From Lachnospiraceae bacterium (GTDB taxonomy: Bacteria; Bacillota; Clostridia; Lachnospirales; Lachnospiraceae): DNA of 58,755 bases. Below the pieces are notes generated by a model. It was not told the DNA's origin and did no database searches. It worked only from the letters and a program-made list of their open reading frames with translations. A program made the translations under genes and the position numbers. The stretch is taken from the NCBI GenBank assembly GCA_910575155.1, contig CAJTDX010000019.1, forward strand, positions 1 to 58,755. The letters run 5' to 3'. Of the stretch, positions 1 to 8,120 are shown piece by piece. Positions within the stretch are counted from its first letter, which is position 1, and every line of letters starts with the position of its first letter.

Positions 1-2
1 TG

Positions 3-698
3 GGACAGAAACGAGTGGAGGAAAAGACAAACGAAATTAAGGCAATACCTAAACTGCTGGACGGCTTGAATATAAAAGGAAGCATAATTACAACGGATGC
101 ACTGGGAACACAGACAGCAATTGTAAAGAAAATCCGTCAGAAACGTGCGGACTATGTACTGGCGCTAAAGGCAAACCAGGGGAATTTGCTGGAGGGTGCC
201 AGGCTGTATTTTTCAGAGGATGAATTTCTGAAAAAATGCGCCTATAAAAAGACAGTAGAAAAAGCAAGAGGGAAGGCAGAAAAGAGGGAATACTGGCAGA
301 CAGACGACATTTCATGGCTAAGCCAGAAAAAAGAGTGGGCGGGGCTAAAGACAGTAATTCTGACACGTAACACAGTAACGGGGGAGGAAGGAAAAGTAAG
401 CATAGAGGAAAGGTATTTTATAGGCAGCCTGCCAGAAGGGATTGAGGAGGCGGCACGTGCAGTGCGTGGACATTGGATGGTGGAAAGTTACCATTGGCAT
501 TTGGATGTGACGTTTCGTGAGGACGGGAACCATACGATAGAGAAACAGGTAGCCTATAACTTGAATATCATGAGGAAACTGTCGATGAATATATTAAAGT
601 TGATAGAAATAGGTAACAAGTCTTTAAGCCTAAAAAAGAAACGGTATGCAATCGGTACGAATCCAGAAAAACATCTGGAGCAGATTATAAAATTATAA
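3..698 (+). CDS. ISAs1-type transposase, 5' end cut by window edge
   Basis: DDE transposase of the ISAs1 (H-repeat) type, which would cut and rejoin IS ends. The reading frame is open from base 3 with no start codon, so the N-terminal third lies outside the window; about 230 residues are visible against roughly 370 for the family. Family features seen are the KTNEIKAIP stretch, the TTDALGTQ segment carrying a catalytic Asp, the ALKANQ motif, and the C-terminal HWMVESYHWHLDVTFRED block carrying the final acidic residue, followed by the NLNIMRKL helix. The 3' end is intact. A terminal-repeat-like stretch follows at about 735-750. Family assignment is from remembered motifs and is firm; activity cannot be judged without the missing part. 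Confidence 0.85.
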   Translation, partial: GQKRVEEKTNEIKAIPKLLDGLNIKGSIITTDALGTQTAIVKKIRQKRADYVLALKANQGNLLEGARLYFSEDEFLKKCAYKKTVEKARGKAEKREYWQTDDISWLSQKKEWAGLKTVILTRNTVTGEEGKVSIEERYFIGSLPEGIEEAARAVRGHWMVESYHWHLDVTFREDGNHTIEKQVAYNLNIMRKLSMNILKLIEIGNKSLSLKKKRYAIGTNPEKHLEQIIKL

Positions 699-738
699 AA
701 ATTTATTAGTTGTATGGATTTGGTCTTGAAACACATTC

Positions 739-909
739 GTGCGTTTGTCGTGGATAGCAGAGCCTTTGGAACTGACACAGGAAGAAACAGATGCATTTTC
801 TAGGTTTTTTGCGTTGGAGTATGACAAAGCAAGGACAGAGAACATTCAAATGTACTTTTTAGGGGGATGCCATGTGTTGAAATTGCTGCGGGCGTTAGAA
901 GGAATTTAA
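739..909 (+). pseudogene. 3' remnant of a small gene interrupted by the ISAs1 element
   Basis: An open frame of about 56 codons ends at a TAA and runs straight into a hairpin terminator, as the tail of a real gene would. The first codons overlap what looks like the right end of the ISAs1 element, and the protein-like part begins at about 751. The C-terminal part ends in FLGGCHVLKLLRALEGI. No ribosome binding site precedes the GTG at 739. I do not recognise the family. The likely history is insertion of the IS into this gene. Confidence 0.4.
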
Positions 910-918
910 TGATTACAT

Positions 919-952
919 AGCCAGTTTTCAGAAATGGAGACTGGCTGTTTTT
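919..952 (+). terminator. intrinsic terminator
   Basis: AGCCAGT (919-925) pairs with ACTGGCT (940-946), followed by GTTTTT. It shares its ACATAGCCAG start and CTGGCTGTTTTT end with the terminator at 3424-3465. Confidence 0.7.
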
Positions 953-1014
953 GGGGATGGGGGAGGATAATGAAGCATTCTTGGAATTAAAAATAGTAAG
1001 AAAAGTAAGGCTTA

Positions 1015-1043
1015 TTGTAATTTGCTAAAGGACTGTGTATAAT
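1015..1043 (+). promoter_or_regulatory. promoter of the Rpn-type gene
   Basis: TTGTAA (1015-1020) and TATAAT (1038-1043) are separated by 17 bases, about 60 bases before the ATG at 1106. This fits a sigma-A type promoter. Confidence 0.55.
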
Positions 1044-1105
1044 AAAATAAAAGAAGAAACCAGAGTTTTCCGGCAAAAAGGTGACAGAAAGCAGGTAAGA
1101 ATAAC

Positions 1106-1918
1106 ATGAAAAGCATGGAAACAGAACAGATGGAAAACCGGCAGACAAATTGGGAAAAATTAAGCATATCCAATGATTTCTTGTTTGGGAAGGTCATGCA
1201 GAACCCGGAGCTATGCAAAGAATTACTGCAGAGAATTTTGCCAGACTTGGAAATAGACCATATTGAATATCCAGAGCTGCAAAAAAGCATCAAACCAGAT
1301 ATAGATGCACATAGTATCAGGCTGGACGTATATGTGAAAGATGAAAAAGAAGTTGTTTATGACATAGAAATGCAGGTGAGCGATACGAAGGAACTGCCAA
1401 AGAGGAGCAGGTATTACCAAGGCATGATGGATTTGCAGCTCATTGATAAGGGGCAGTATTATGATGAATTAAACCAAAGCTATGTTATCTTTATCTGCCC
1501 ATTTGATGTATTTGGAAAAGGAAGGCATATTTATACGTTTGAAAATATTTGTAAAGAAGATAACCGTATTTCGATGGGAGATGGAACGGTAAAGATATTT
1601 TTAAATGCAAAAGGGACACTGGATGACGTTAGTAAAGATTTGAAGGCATTTCTGGATTATGTGGCAGGAAAGAAAACGAAAGACCCTTATGTAGAGTAAC
1701 TGGAAGAAGCGGTGAAAGAAGCAAAGAAAAACAGGGAATGGAGGCATGAATATATGACGTTGTTAATGCGTGACAGGGAAAATGTGAAAAAGGGTGAGGA
1801 AATGTTAGCGAGGCTAATAGTACTGTTAAATGAGGATAATCGGATATCAGATATTGTCAGGGCATCACAGGATGAAGAATACCGCAAGGAGCTTTATCTG
1901 GAATATCATATTGTCTAA
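1106..1918 (+). pseudogene. Rpn family PD-(D/E)XK nuclease-like gene broken by an in-frame TAA
   Basis: Rpn (YhgA-like) proteins are recombination-promoting nucleases of the PD-(D/E)XK fold. The first 197 codons show the usual start (NDFLFGKVMQNPELCKELL), the RLDVYVKDEKEVVYDIEMQV core with acidic and E-x-Q nuclease residues, and the YYQGMMDLQLIDKG segment. A TAA at 1697-1699 stops this frame, but the same frame continues without shift for another 73 codons to 1918, with the usual charged coiled tail and an ending like ISDIVRASQDEEYRKELY. One substitution (GAA to TAA) explains the break. A shortened protein with the nuclease core could still be made. Promoter at 1015-1043. Confidence 0.8.
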
Positions 1919-1976
1919 ACGAGAAAAAGTGATGGGCAGGGCATATGTGTTGGAGAGGAGAATACAATAAGTTCTT

Positions 1977-3257
1977 ATGAAGAAAGAAGAAGTTATGGAA
2001 CAGCTCAATGCATTTATTGATGAAAAAAAGCAAAAATTGCAAGAGATTATAAAGATTTTTTTTGATATAAAATATTTAAGAATTGAAAAAAATGAAGTTA
2101 TTATTTCTTTTCAAGAGACTTTGGCAGAGGTTATGTATGAGGTATCAAGTCGCTATAATGTATTGTGTATGGAATTTCCCGATTGTGATGAAAAGGAATA
2201 TTATAAAAATATGATGAAAGGGTTAATCTATCAGTCAAAAGCGATTGGTGATGGATATGCATGGCTGTTTTATAGAAAAAATATTGAGGCTATAAGAGAG
2301 CATTTGAAACATGAAGACAATGGCTTATTTCCTACAAGAAATGGTGGCATTGGTGAAATAGAATTTATTAGAAAAAATAAAATTTTTGAAGGATGTTTTG
2401 TAATTTATCATTCTATTACAAGTATATTAAGAAATGGAGATTTTTCTCTTATAACAGCGGACGGGGACTTGGTAGGAATTGGAGAAATCAAAACAAAACA
2501 AACAGAGAATGAATTACTTATTGATGTATATATAACACAACGTATAATTCCATATGATCACGAGGTGGAGAGAATAGCGATTGATGATGAAAGAATTTGG
2601 GAACGGTTAAGGAAACAATTGGAGCAACAAGAAAATATTTTTAAAGTTCAGAGTATTGAGCTGAAGCTCCAAATGGATTTGGCATATGTCTATCATTTGA
2701 TTGAAGAATCTGTTGATAAAGAGAAAGCTGTGGTAAGTGACGATTGTTCCATGATAGTTTTTGTTGTGGACATAGAAAATGAAAATGCGCAAAGTAAATA
2801 TAGTCCAGAAACAATATCAGATGATATTATCAGTTTAACACCTTCCATATTAAATGATAGTTTTATAAATAACAAAATAATTCAGAGTAAATTGACAGTA
2901 GATGAGAGGCTTTGGGAATTGCCATTAATATGGTGGGATTTACCAGAGCATGTTCTTATGAATATTTTATTGGAAAAATGGTTAGTGTTTACATGGTTTA
3001 ATGAAGATTATTTATTAAATGAATTAAGAAAAAAGGGTTTTGAAATTAACAGAAAAAAGAAATATATTTCAATAGAAAAGACAATATGTAACAAAAAAGT
3101 TGGCATAGATGATTTGTCGATGTATGTAAAAATGGCTACAACTGGTTTGGTGGAAGTGAAATCTGTTGTAGACACTATAGAGAAAAGTATTGATTGTTCC
3201 ATGAAGAAGTATAAAGAATTGAATATGAATTGTACAGGGCAGGAAAATTTTCATTAG
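1977..3257 (+). CDS. unknown 426-residue protein with a possible nuclease-like motif
   Basis: I do not recognise this family. The ATG at 1977 follows GGAGAGGAG by about 16 bases, which is long; an in-frame ATG at 1995 is an alternative start. The protein begins with a charged helix and has no signal peptide or membrane segment. Around residue 160-175 it contains TADGDLVGIGEIKTK, where an Asp followed by E-x-K resembles the PD-(D/E)XK nuclease active site; this reading is tentative. The gene is markedly AT-rich compared with the conjugation genes downstream and sits between two look-alike terminators beside a broken Rpn gene, which suggests horizontal transfer. It could be a defence or DNA-repair cargo gene, but the sequence does not show this. 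Confidence 0.6.
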   Translation: MKKEEVMEQLNAFIDEKKQKLQEIIKIFFDIKYLRIEKNEVIISFQETLAEVMYEVSSRYNVLCMEFPDCDEKEYYKNMMKGLIYQSKAIGDGYAWLFYRKNIEAIREHLKHEDNGLFPTRNGGIGEIEFIRKNKIFEGCFVIYHSITSILRNGDFSLITADGDLVGIGEIKTKQTENELLIDVYITQRIIPYDHEVERIAIDDERIWERLRKQLEQQENIFKVQSIELKLQMDLAYVYHLIEESVDKEKAVVSDDCSMIVFVVDIENENAQSKYSPETISDDIISLTPSILNDSFINNKIIQSKLTVDERLWELPLIWWDLPEHVLMNILLEKWLVFTWFNEDYLLNELRKKGFEINRKKKYISIEKTICNKKVGIDDLSMYVKMATTGLVEVKSVVDTIEKSIDCSMKKYKELNMNCTGQENFH

Positions 3258-3304
3258 AAGACATTGCTGTAGAAACAGGTCTGACAATTCCCAAAGTGAA
3301 ATAA
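3239..3304 (+). pseudogene. remnant of an Rpn-type C-terminal tail
   Basis: Read in a different frame from the gene it overlaps, this stretch gives FSLEDIAVETGLTIPKVK followed by TAA. That resembles the small helical tail of Rpn-type proteins, such as the LSIDKIAKYSGLEVAEVEQL ending of the gene at 54218-55162. It suggests that a second Rpn-like gene once ended here. It is short, so chance is not excluded. Confidence 0.35.
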
Positions 3305-3423
3305 ATTGCAAACTTGATTTTTAGTAATATGACAGGTTGGAAAAAGAGAATATATCAAAAGTGTTTTTGTAGTATTGATAGATAATGGTTTAAATTATAT
3401 AACTGAATAACATGATTTTACAT

Positions 3424-3465
3424 AGCCAGATGGTTTGCTAAAAGCAGAATCATCTGGCTGTTTTT
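3424..3465 (+). terminator. intrinsic terminator
   Basis: AGCCAGATG (3424-3432) pairs with CATCTGGCT (3451-3459), followed by GTTTTT. The 3305-3530 stretch otherwise holds no gene that I can see. Confidence 0.75.
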
Positions 3466-3530
3466 ATGCCTAGATATTCAAGAAATGATATAAGAATATC
3501 CATACAAGGGCAGGGAAGGAAGTGAGAAAG

Positions 3531-4502
3531 ATGCCATATATCGCACCAGAAGTTATACAAGAGGCAAAGCGGATGGACTTATTGACCTATTTGAAAAACT
3601 ATGAACCATATGAACTTGTGCGCTTTTCCGGCAATGTCTACACCACCAGAACCCATGACAGCTTAAAGATTTCCAACGGAAAATGGATGTGGTGGAGCCG
3701 TGGGATTGGCGGGCGGTCAGCCCTGGACTACCTGATAAAAGTTAAGGGATATGCTTTTTTGGATGCGGTACAGACGATTGCAGGGCAGGCGGCCATAGAG
3801 CCGCCTGTTTCCCCACCAGCCGAAAAGTTAATAGCAAAAAAGTTGTTATTGCCAAAGCCTAACCATTGTTATACAAAGGTGGTTTCCTATCTAAAAGGGC
3901 GCGGAATTGATAGCGACATTATTCAGTTCTGCATCCAGTCTGGGCAGATATATGAAAGTGAATCTTATCATAATGCAGTGTTTATAGGGCGGGATAGGGA
4001 AGGGAACCCACGTTATGCGGCGCTGCGTGGGATAAGGACAGATTTCATTGGCGATGCAAATGGCAGTGACAAAAATTATTCGTTTTCCATCCCAGCAGTA
4101 GGGGGCAGCGGCATTGTCCATCTGTTTGAATCTGCCATTGACCTGTTATCTTATGCCACATTGCAGAAGATGGTAGGGGAGGATTGGCGGGAAGAACACC
4201 TGTTATCCCTTGCAGGAGTATACCAGCCGGCAAGGGAATTGGGACGGAGTAAAGTGCCTGCCGCACTCACCCAATTCTTAAAAGACAGTCCAGAAATAAA
4301 AAAAATCGTATTGCATTTGGACAATGACCAGGCGGGCAGGCTTGCAGTGAAAGCAATACAAACAGTGCTTCCAGGAATGTACCAAACCTTAGACCAGCCG
4401 CCCCCGCAGGGCAAAGATTATAACGACTGCTTATGTGCCAGGCTTGGGATTGGGGTAACAAGGCGGGGAAAACAAAACAAAGGAAGGAGCTATGGGAGAT
4501 GA
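3531..4502 (+). CDS. DUF3991/TOPRIM primase-like ICE protein
   Basis: Element-encoded protein of the DUF3991-plus-TOPRIM type found in Tn1549-family ICEs, thought to act in DNA priming or processing during transfer. The N-terminal 90 residues contain the MWWSRGIGGRSALDYLIK stretch typical of CHC2-like/DUF3991 domains. The TOPRIM half (about residues 180-300) shows HLFESAIDLLSYA, with the conserved Glu, and IVLHLDNDQAGRLA, with the D-x-D metal site. I chose the ATG at 3531 because AGGAAG at 3518-3523 sits at good distance; a GTG at 3522 overlaps that site. At 323 residues it is of usual length. First transfer-type gene visible in the element. Confidence 0.85.
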   Translation: MPYIAPEVIQEAKRMDLLTYLKNYEPYELVRFSGNVYTTRTHDSLKISNGKWMWWSRGIGGRSALDYLIKVKGYAFLDAVQTIAGQAAIEPPVSPPAEKLIAKKLLLPKPNHCYTKVVSYLKGRGIDSDIIQFCIQSGQIYESESYHNAVFIGRDREGNPRYAALRGIRTDFIGDANGSDKNYSFSIPAVGGSGIVHLFESAIDLLSYATLQKMVGEDWREEHLLSLAGVYQPARELGRSKVPAALTQFLKDSPEIKKIVLHLDNDQAGRLAVKAIQTVLPGMYQTLDQPPPQGKDYNDCLCARLGIGVTRRGKQNKGRSYGR

Positions 4503-5087
4503 AAATTGAGACGTAATAACAATAGGAGTCATAGCAATAACCATTTTTAGAACTGCAAAAAGCAGTAAAAGAGAAAAAATATTAGTGAAACAGATAAATA
4601 ATAGAAGGAAAATTATTGAGAAGTGGGGAATTATCATAGCAGCTAATGGCGAGGAAGCATCTGTTTTTGGCGGGTAATGAGGCTGATTAGAAAGACAGTA
4701 AGCAGATAGCGGCGTGATACACAATACCAGCAAGCAACGCCTTTGGATTGCCACCGCCCTTTTTGGGCAGCGGCAATTCTTCGGCAGCTTGTCAGGGAAT
4801 CCCCTGAAACCCCTTGGAAGAAATGGAGGATGAAGGTTGAAAAATAGTAAATTAAGCCAAAATTGGCAATAAGACACAAAAAACAGGCTCACATAGTGAA
4901 CCTACTCTACGGTATTCCCACCTTTGGAAAAAGGCCACCTGCATATCAATACTTAACGGGTGGGTGCATCAGCCATTGGTACCGGGATGCCTAATTATTA
5001 GATTCACTATAACACAAAATGCTCGGCACGAAAACCCTTTTCATGGCGTTTTGTGCCTTGAGCGAAGCGAAAGGAATGGATATAAAA
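4503..5087. other. structured non-coding region, candidate oriT
   Basis: No convincing gene lies here. TTGCCACCGCCC (4748-4759) can fold on GGGCAGCGGCAA (4765-4776) with two weak pairs; the near-palindrome CAGGGAATCCCCTG lies at 4793-4806; CACAAAATGC (5013-5022) pairs with GCGTTTTGTG (5046-5055). Such inverted repeats just before small transfer genes, MobC and the relaxase are what an origin of transfer would look like. A short frame at about 4510-4677 is open but has no clear start and is not called. Confidence 0.4.
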
Positions 5088-5225
5088 ATGGAAGGATGTA
5101 TGTTTGTGGTTGGGATGTTGGCAGGAGGTTTTGTTGGAGTGACAGCCATGTGTTTGTTTCAAATTAGTGGTATGGAAAGCAGGGAGGAAGAAAAAGATGC
5201 ATTTAGAAATCAAAAAAGAAAATAA
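5088..5225 (+). CDS. small membrane protein, DUF3789-like
   Basis: A 45-residue protein with one hydrophobic segment (MFVVGMLAGGFVGVTAMCLF) and a short charged C-terminus. The G-rich helix and size resemble DUF3789, a small membrane protein common in Tn1549-like elements; its role is unknown. The start is uncertain: ATGs in frame at 5076, 5088 and 5100 are possible, and AAAGGA at 5070-5075 best serves 5088. The gene lies just after the candidate oriT and is followed at once by another small basic ORF. Confidence 0.6.
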   Translation: MEGCMFVVGMLAGGFVGVTAMCLFQISGMESREEEKDAFRNQKRK

Positions 5226-5307
5226 AAGGCGCAGGAAAAAACGTCCGATGCGCTATGCGGCGGCAGTGCAGGAAAAGAAACAGAGAGGGGGAAGTAGGAA
5301 ATGTTAG
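5197..5307 (+). CDS. small basic ICE protein
   Basis: A 36-residue ORF starting at ATG 5197 behind a good site (GGGAGGAAG, 5182-5190). It is strongly basic (KKENKRRRKKRPMRYAAA) and could bind nucleic acid. It overlaps the end of the small membrane protein and runs 7 bases into the next gene, a pattern of translational coupling. No family is recognised. Confidence 0.5.
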   Translation: MHLEIKKENKRRRKKRPMRYAAAVQEKKQRGGSRKC

Positions 5308-6257
5308 AGGAAAAGATATTTGCCGAGGGAGTGGCGCAGGAAATCAAAAACTATCTTACCCCAGAGTTTTCAGATGTGGAATGCACGGTCGTGGAACCGA
5401 AGAAAAATAATAACGTTGTTTTGACAGGCGTCTGTTTCCACAGGCAGGGGCAGCGGGCAGACCCGATTGTCTATGTAGAGCCATTTTATGATGAGGTAAA
5501 GAATGGCAGGCCAAAAGAGGAAGCCATGAAAGAGATGGCAAAGTTGGCAGAAAAAGGGATGGAGATAAAAGAAATCCCAAAGGCTGACAAGGTGCTTGTG
5601 TATGGAAAGGCGAAAGAATATCTTTGTGTGCGGATTGTGAATACAAAGGCGAACCGGAAGAGGCTTACCCAGATGCCCCACCAGGAACTGGAAGACCTGT
5701 CGCTCACGCTTGCGCTCTGCTTCCCGCTGGATGGCAGAAGGGAGGATGGCAGCATGGAAGTGACGGATGAACTCATGGGCATATGGGGGATGGAGGAAGA
5801 AACGCTGTTCCAGCAGGCATGGGGGAACATGGAGAGGCGGCAGCCGCCAGTGCTGCAGGACATGGGGGCAATGTTTGGCATGGCAGATCCCAGGAACCTG
5901 CTTGCAGGGGGAGCGGATTTCCCACACAAACCAGAAGGGCAAATGTTTGTATTGACAAACCAGGGGATGCGTTATGGGGCTTCTGCCCTTGCCTGTCCAG
6001 GCGTGATGGAAAAAATCAGCAGACTATTCCCAGAAGGATTTTATATCCTGCCTTCTTCCATTCATGAAGTGCTGATAGTGCCAAAAGATGGAGAGCTTGT
6101 CCCAAAAGAATTGGGCAACCTGGTACGGGAGGTAAACCAGATTGAGGTAAGCAGTGATGAAGTGCTGTCTGACCGTGTGTATGAATTTGACAGGGAGAAA
6201 GGAAAAATCCGTCAGATACCGGAATCCTTGGCAAAAGAAAGGGGGATGGAACGTTGA
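5301..6257 (+). CDS. DUF5688 family ICE protein
   Basis: A 318-residue soluble protein that I assign to DUF5688, an uncharacterised family that travels with Tn1549-type conjugation genes. Features typical of the family are the N-terminal helix with VAQEIKNYL, the GVCFHRQGQRADPIVYVEPFYDEV block, the LDLSLTLALCFPL-like middle (EDLSLTLALCFPLDG), and the C-terminal FPEGFYILPSSIHEVLIVP segment. It starts at ATG 5301 after GGGGGAAGTAGGAA. Its stop overlaps the TTG start of mobC (TTGA), so the two are probably translated together. The biochemical role is unknown; context suggests a part in conjugation or its control. Confidence 0.75.
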   Translation: MLEEKIFAEGVAQEIKNYLTPEFSDVECTVVEPKKNNNVVLTGVCFHRQGQRADPIVYVEPFYDEVKNGRPKEEAMKEMAKLAEKGMEIKEIPKADKVLVYGKAKEYLCVRIVNTKANRKRLTQMPHQELEDLSLTLALCFPLDGRREDGSMEVTDELMGIWGMEEETLFQQAWGNMERRQPPVLQDMGAMFGMADPRNLLAGGADFPHKPEGQMFVLTNQGMRYGASALACPGVMEKISRLFPEGFYILPSSIHEVLIVPKDGELVPKELGNLVREVNQIEVSSDEVLSDRVYEFDREKGKIRQIPESLAKERGMER

Positions 6258-6643
6258 GGAACAGGGACATTCCCTTTCTGTTCCGCCTGAACAGAGAAGA
6301 GGCGGACGCATTCCGGGAACGGGTAAAAAGGAGCGGGCTGAGCCAGGAAGCCTATGTGCGCCAGTCCATCAGCGGGAAAACGCCAAGGGATATGCCTCCG
6401 CCTGATTATTATTCCATGATGAAAGAACTCCATAAGATTGGCAATAACCTGAACCAGATAGCGAAGAAAGCGCATGTCTTAAATGTCATTGATGTACAAC
6501 GATACGACAGGGACATGCGTAAGTTTGAGGAAGCTGTGCGCCTGATTACCGAAGCAGTCATTTTGCCTGAACCTTTTGAAAACCCGCAAAGCCTGGCTTG
6601 CAGGGAAGAAGCAGCACAGGGCGGGGCGCAAAGGAGGGAATGA
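6254..6643 (+). CDS. mobC: MobC-like relaxosome accessory protein
   Basis: MobC-type proteins bind oriT as part of the relaxosome and help the relaxase nick. The 129-residue protein has the N-terminal FLFRLNREEADAFRERV ribbon-helix-helix-like segment, SGLSQEAYVRQSI, and the family hallmark ELHKIGNNLNQIAKKAH at about residues 56-72. The start is a TTG at 6254, overlapping the previous stop and preceded by GGGGGATGG. It ends one base before the relaxase start codon. Gene order (DUF5688, mobC, relaxase) supports the call. Confidence 0.88.
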   Translation: MRNRDIPFLFRLNREEADAFRERVKRSGLSQEAYVRQSISGKTPRDMPPPDYYSMMKELHKIGNNLNQIAKKAHVLNVIDVQRYDRDMRKFEEAVRLITEAVILPEPFENPQSLACREEAAQGGAQRRE

Positions 6644-6644
6644 C

Positions 6645-8120
6645 ATGGCGACAACCTCTATCTGGAGCATTAGAGGCTGGCTTGGGAAAGTGGTCATCTA
6701 TGTGGAGAACCCAGACAAGACCATACACCCAGAGATTGTAAATCTGCCAGAACTGTCCTGTCAGGAAGAGAGGGAAATGCAGAGCCTGTCCGATGTCATT
6801 TCCTATGCAGTCAGGGAAGAAAAAACCAGGCAGAGGCAGAAGAAAGAAAATCTTAACAGTGATGGGGCGGAAATCATGTATGAGGAAACAGAGGGAGCTA
6901 TGCAGCAGTATGTGTCTGGAGTCAACTGCACGCCCACCACCGCCCGCTCCGAGATGATGGCAGTCAAACAGAGGTTTGGCAAAGATGGGGGCATCATGGC
7001 CTTCCACGGCTACCAATCTTTTGCGCCAGGGGAATGCACCCCGACGATGGCGCATGAGATTGGCGTGAAGCTGGCCAGGGAATTATGGGGGAGCCGCTTC
7101 CAGGTACTGGTGGCAACACATCTGGATAAAGCCCACCACCTGCACAACCATTTTGTGGTAAACTCCGTTTCCTTTACAGATGGAAAGAGGTATCACCGGA
7201 CAAAGCAAGATTATCGGGATATGCGTAACGCTTCCGACAGGCTCTGTCTGGAATACCAGTTATCTGTCATAGAAAACCCAAAGCAAGGGCAGGCAAAGCA
7301 TTATGCCGAATGGAAGGCGCAGCAGGAGGGCAAGCCGACTTATCGGGGCATGGTAAAAGCAGACGTGGATGAAGCCATAAGGAAAGCGAGGACAGAGAAA
7401 CAGTTTTTTCATTATCTGAAGGAGAAGGGATATGCCATCAAGTTTGGTAAGGACGTCACCATATGCCCAAAGGGGAGGGAACGCGGGCTGAAACTGGCGC
7501 GGAATTTTGGGGAGGGTTACACCATTGATGCTATCCGCAGGCGCATCCTTGCGCAGCCTGTGGAAAAGCCGCGCCCGAAATCCCTGCAAAGGCAGCAAAA
7601 ATCCTGTACCATAAAAGTAAAGGGGACATTGCATCAGGCAAGGAGAATCGGAGGGCTGCGTGGGCTGTACCTGCACTACTGCTACCAGCTTGGCATCCTG
7701 CCCAGGCAAAGGACGACTGGGAACCCAAAGCAGGTGCATATGTTGTTTCGGGAGGATTTAAAAAAATTGGATACAGTTTCAAGGGAAACAAGGCTGCTCT
7801 GCCGCTATCACATAGATACTGCAGAGCAGCTTTTCTCACGCAGGGAAACCCTGAAAGGGCAGATATTGGAACTTTCTGACACAAGAAAACATCTCCGCTA
7901 TAAAATCCGCAGCATCAAAGACAGCGGACAACAGTCAGAAGTGAAAGCAGAGATTTCCCGTTTCACACAGCGGATAGGGGAACTGCGAAAGGAGGTGAGG
8001 CTTTGTGATGGAATCGCCGCACGTTCCGGCGTGGTGAAAGAAAAATTACAAAAAGTGCGGCAAGAGAATATCCAGCAAAAGGAGGGAAGGAGCCATGAAC
8101 ACATCAGGCGAAGCCGCTGA
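6645..8120 (+). CDS. MobP-type relaxase
   Basis: Relaxase that would nick oriT, become covalently attached to the 5' end and lead the strand into the recipient. I place the start at ATG 6645 behind AGGAGG (6632-6637), giving 491 residues and an N-terminus with ATTSIWSIRGWLGKVVIYV. The metal-binding three-histidine motif HLDKAHHLHNH is at about residues 159-169, followed by the usual NSVSF. A candidate nucleophile Tyr lies in the N-terminal third (YAVREE or the MYEETEGAMQQYV stretch), but I cannot assign it. The C-terminal half is basic and helical. Its 3' end overlaps the PcfB-like gene by 26 bases. Confidence 0.93.
   Translation: MATTSIWSIRGWLGKVVIYVENPDKTIHPEIVNLPELSCQEEREMQSLSDVISYAVREEKTRQRQKKENLNSDGAEIMYEETEGAMQQYVSGVNCTPTTARSEMMAVKQRFGKDGGIMAFHGYQSFAPGECTPTMAHEIGVKLARELWGSRFQVLVATHLDKAHHLHNHFVVNSVSFTDGKRYHRTKQDYRDMRNASDRLCLEYQLSVIENPKQGQAKHYAEWKAQQEGKPTYRGMVKADVDEAIRKARTEKQFFHYLKEKGYAIKFGKDVTICPKGRERGLKLARNFGEGYTIDAIRRRILAQPVEKPRPKSLQRQQKSCTIKVKGTLHQARRIGGLRGLYLHYCYQLGILPRQRTTGNPKQVHMLFREDLKKLDTVSRETRLLCRYHIDTAEQLFSRRETLKGQILELSDTRKHLRYKIRSIKDSGQQSEVKAEISRFTQRIGELRKEVRLCDGIAARSGVVKEKLQKVRQENIQQKEGRSHEHIRRSR

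Noticed and set aside
4431-4892. Minus-strand open frame of about 150 codons across the candidate oriT
   Set aside because: Cys/Pro/Leu-rich composition, no ribosome site, and it overlaps inverted repeats; it is likely open by chance.
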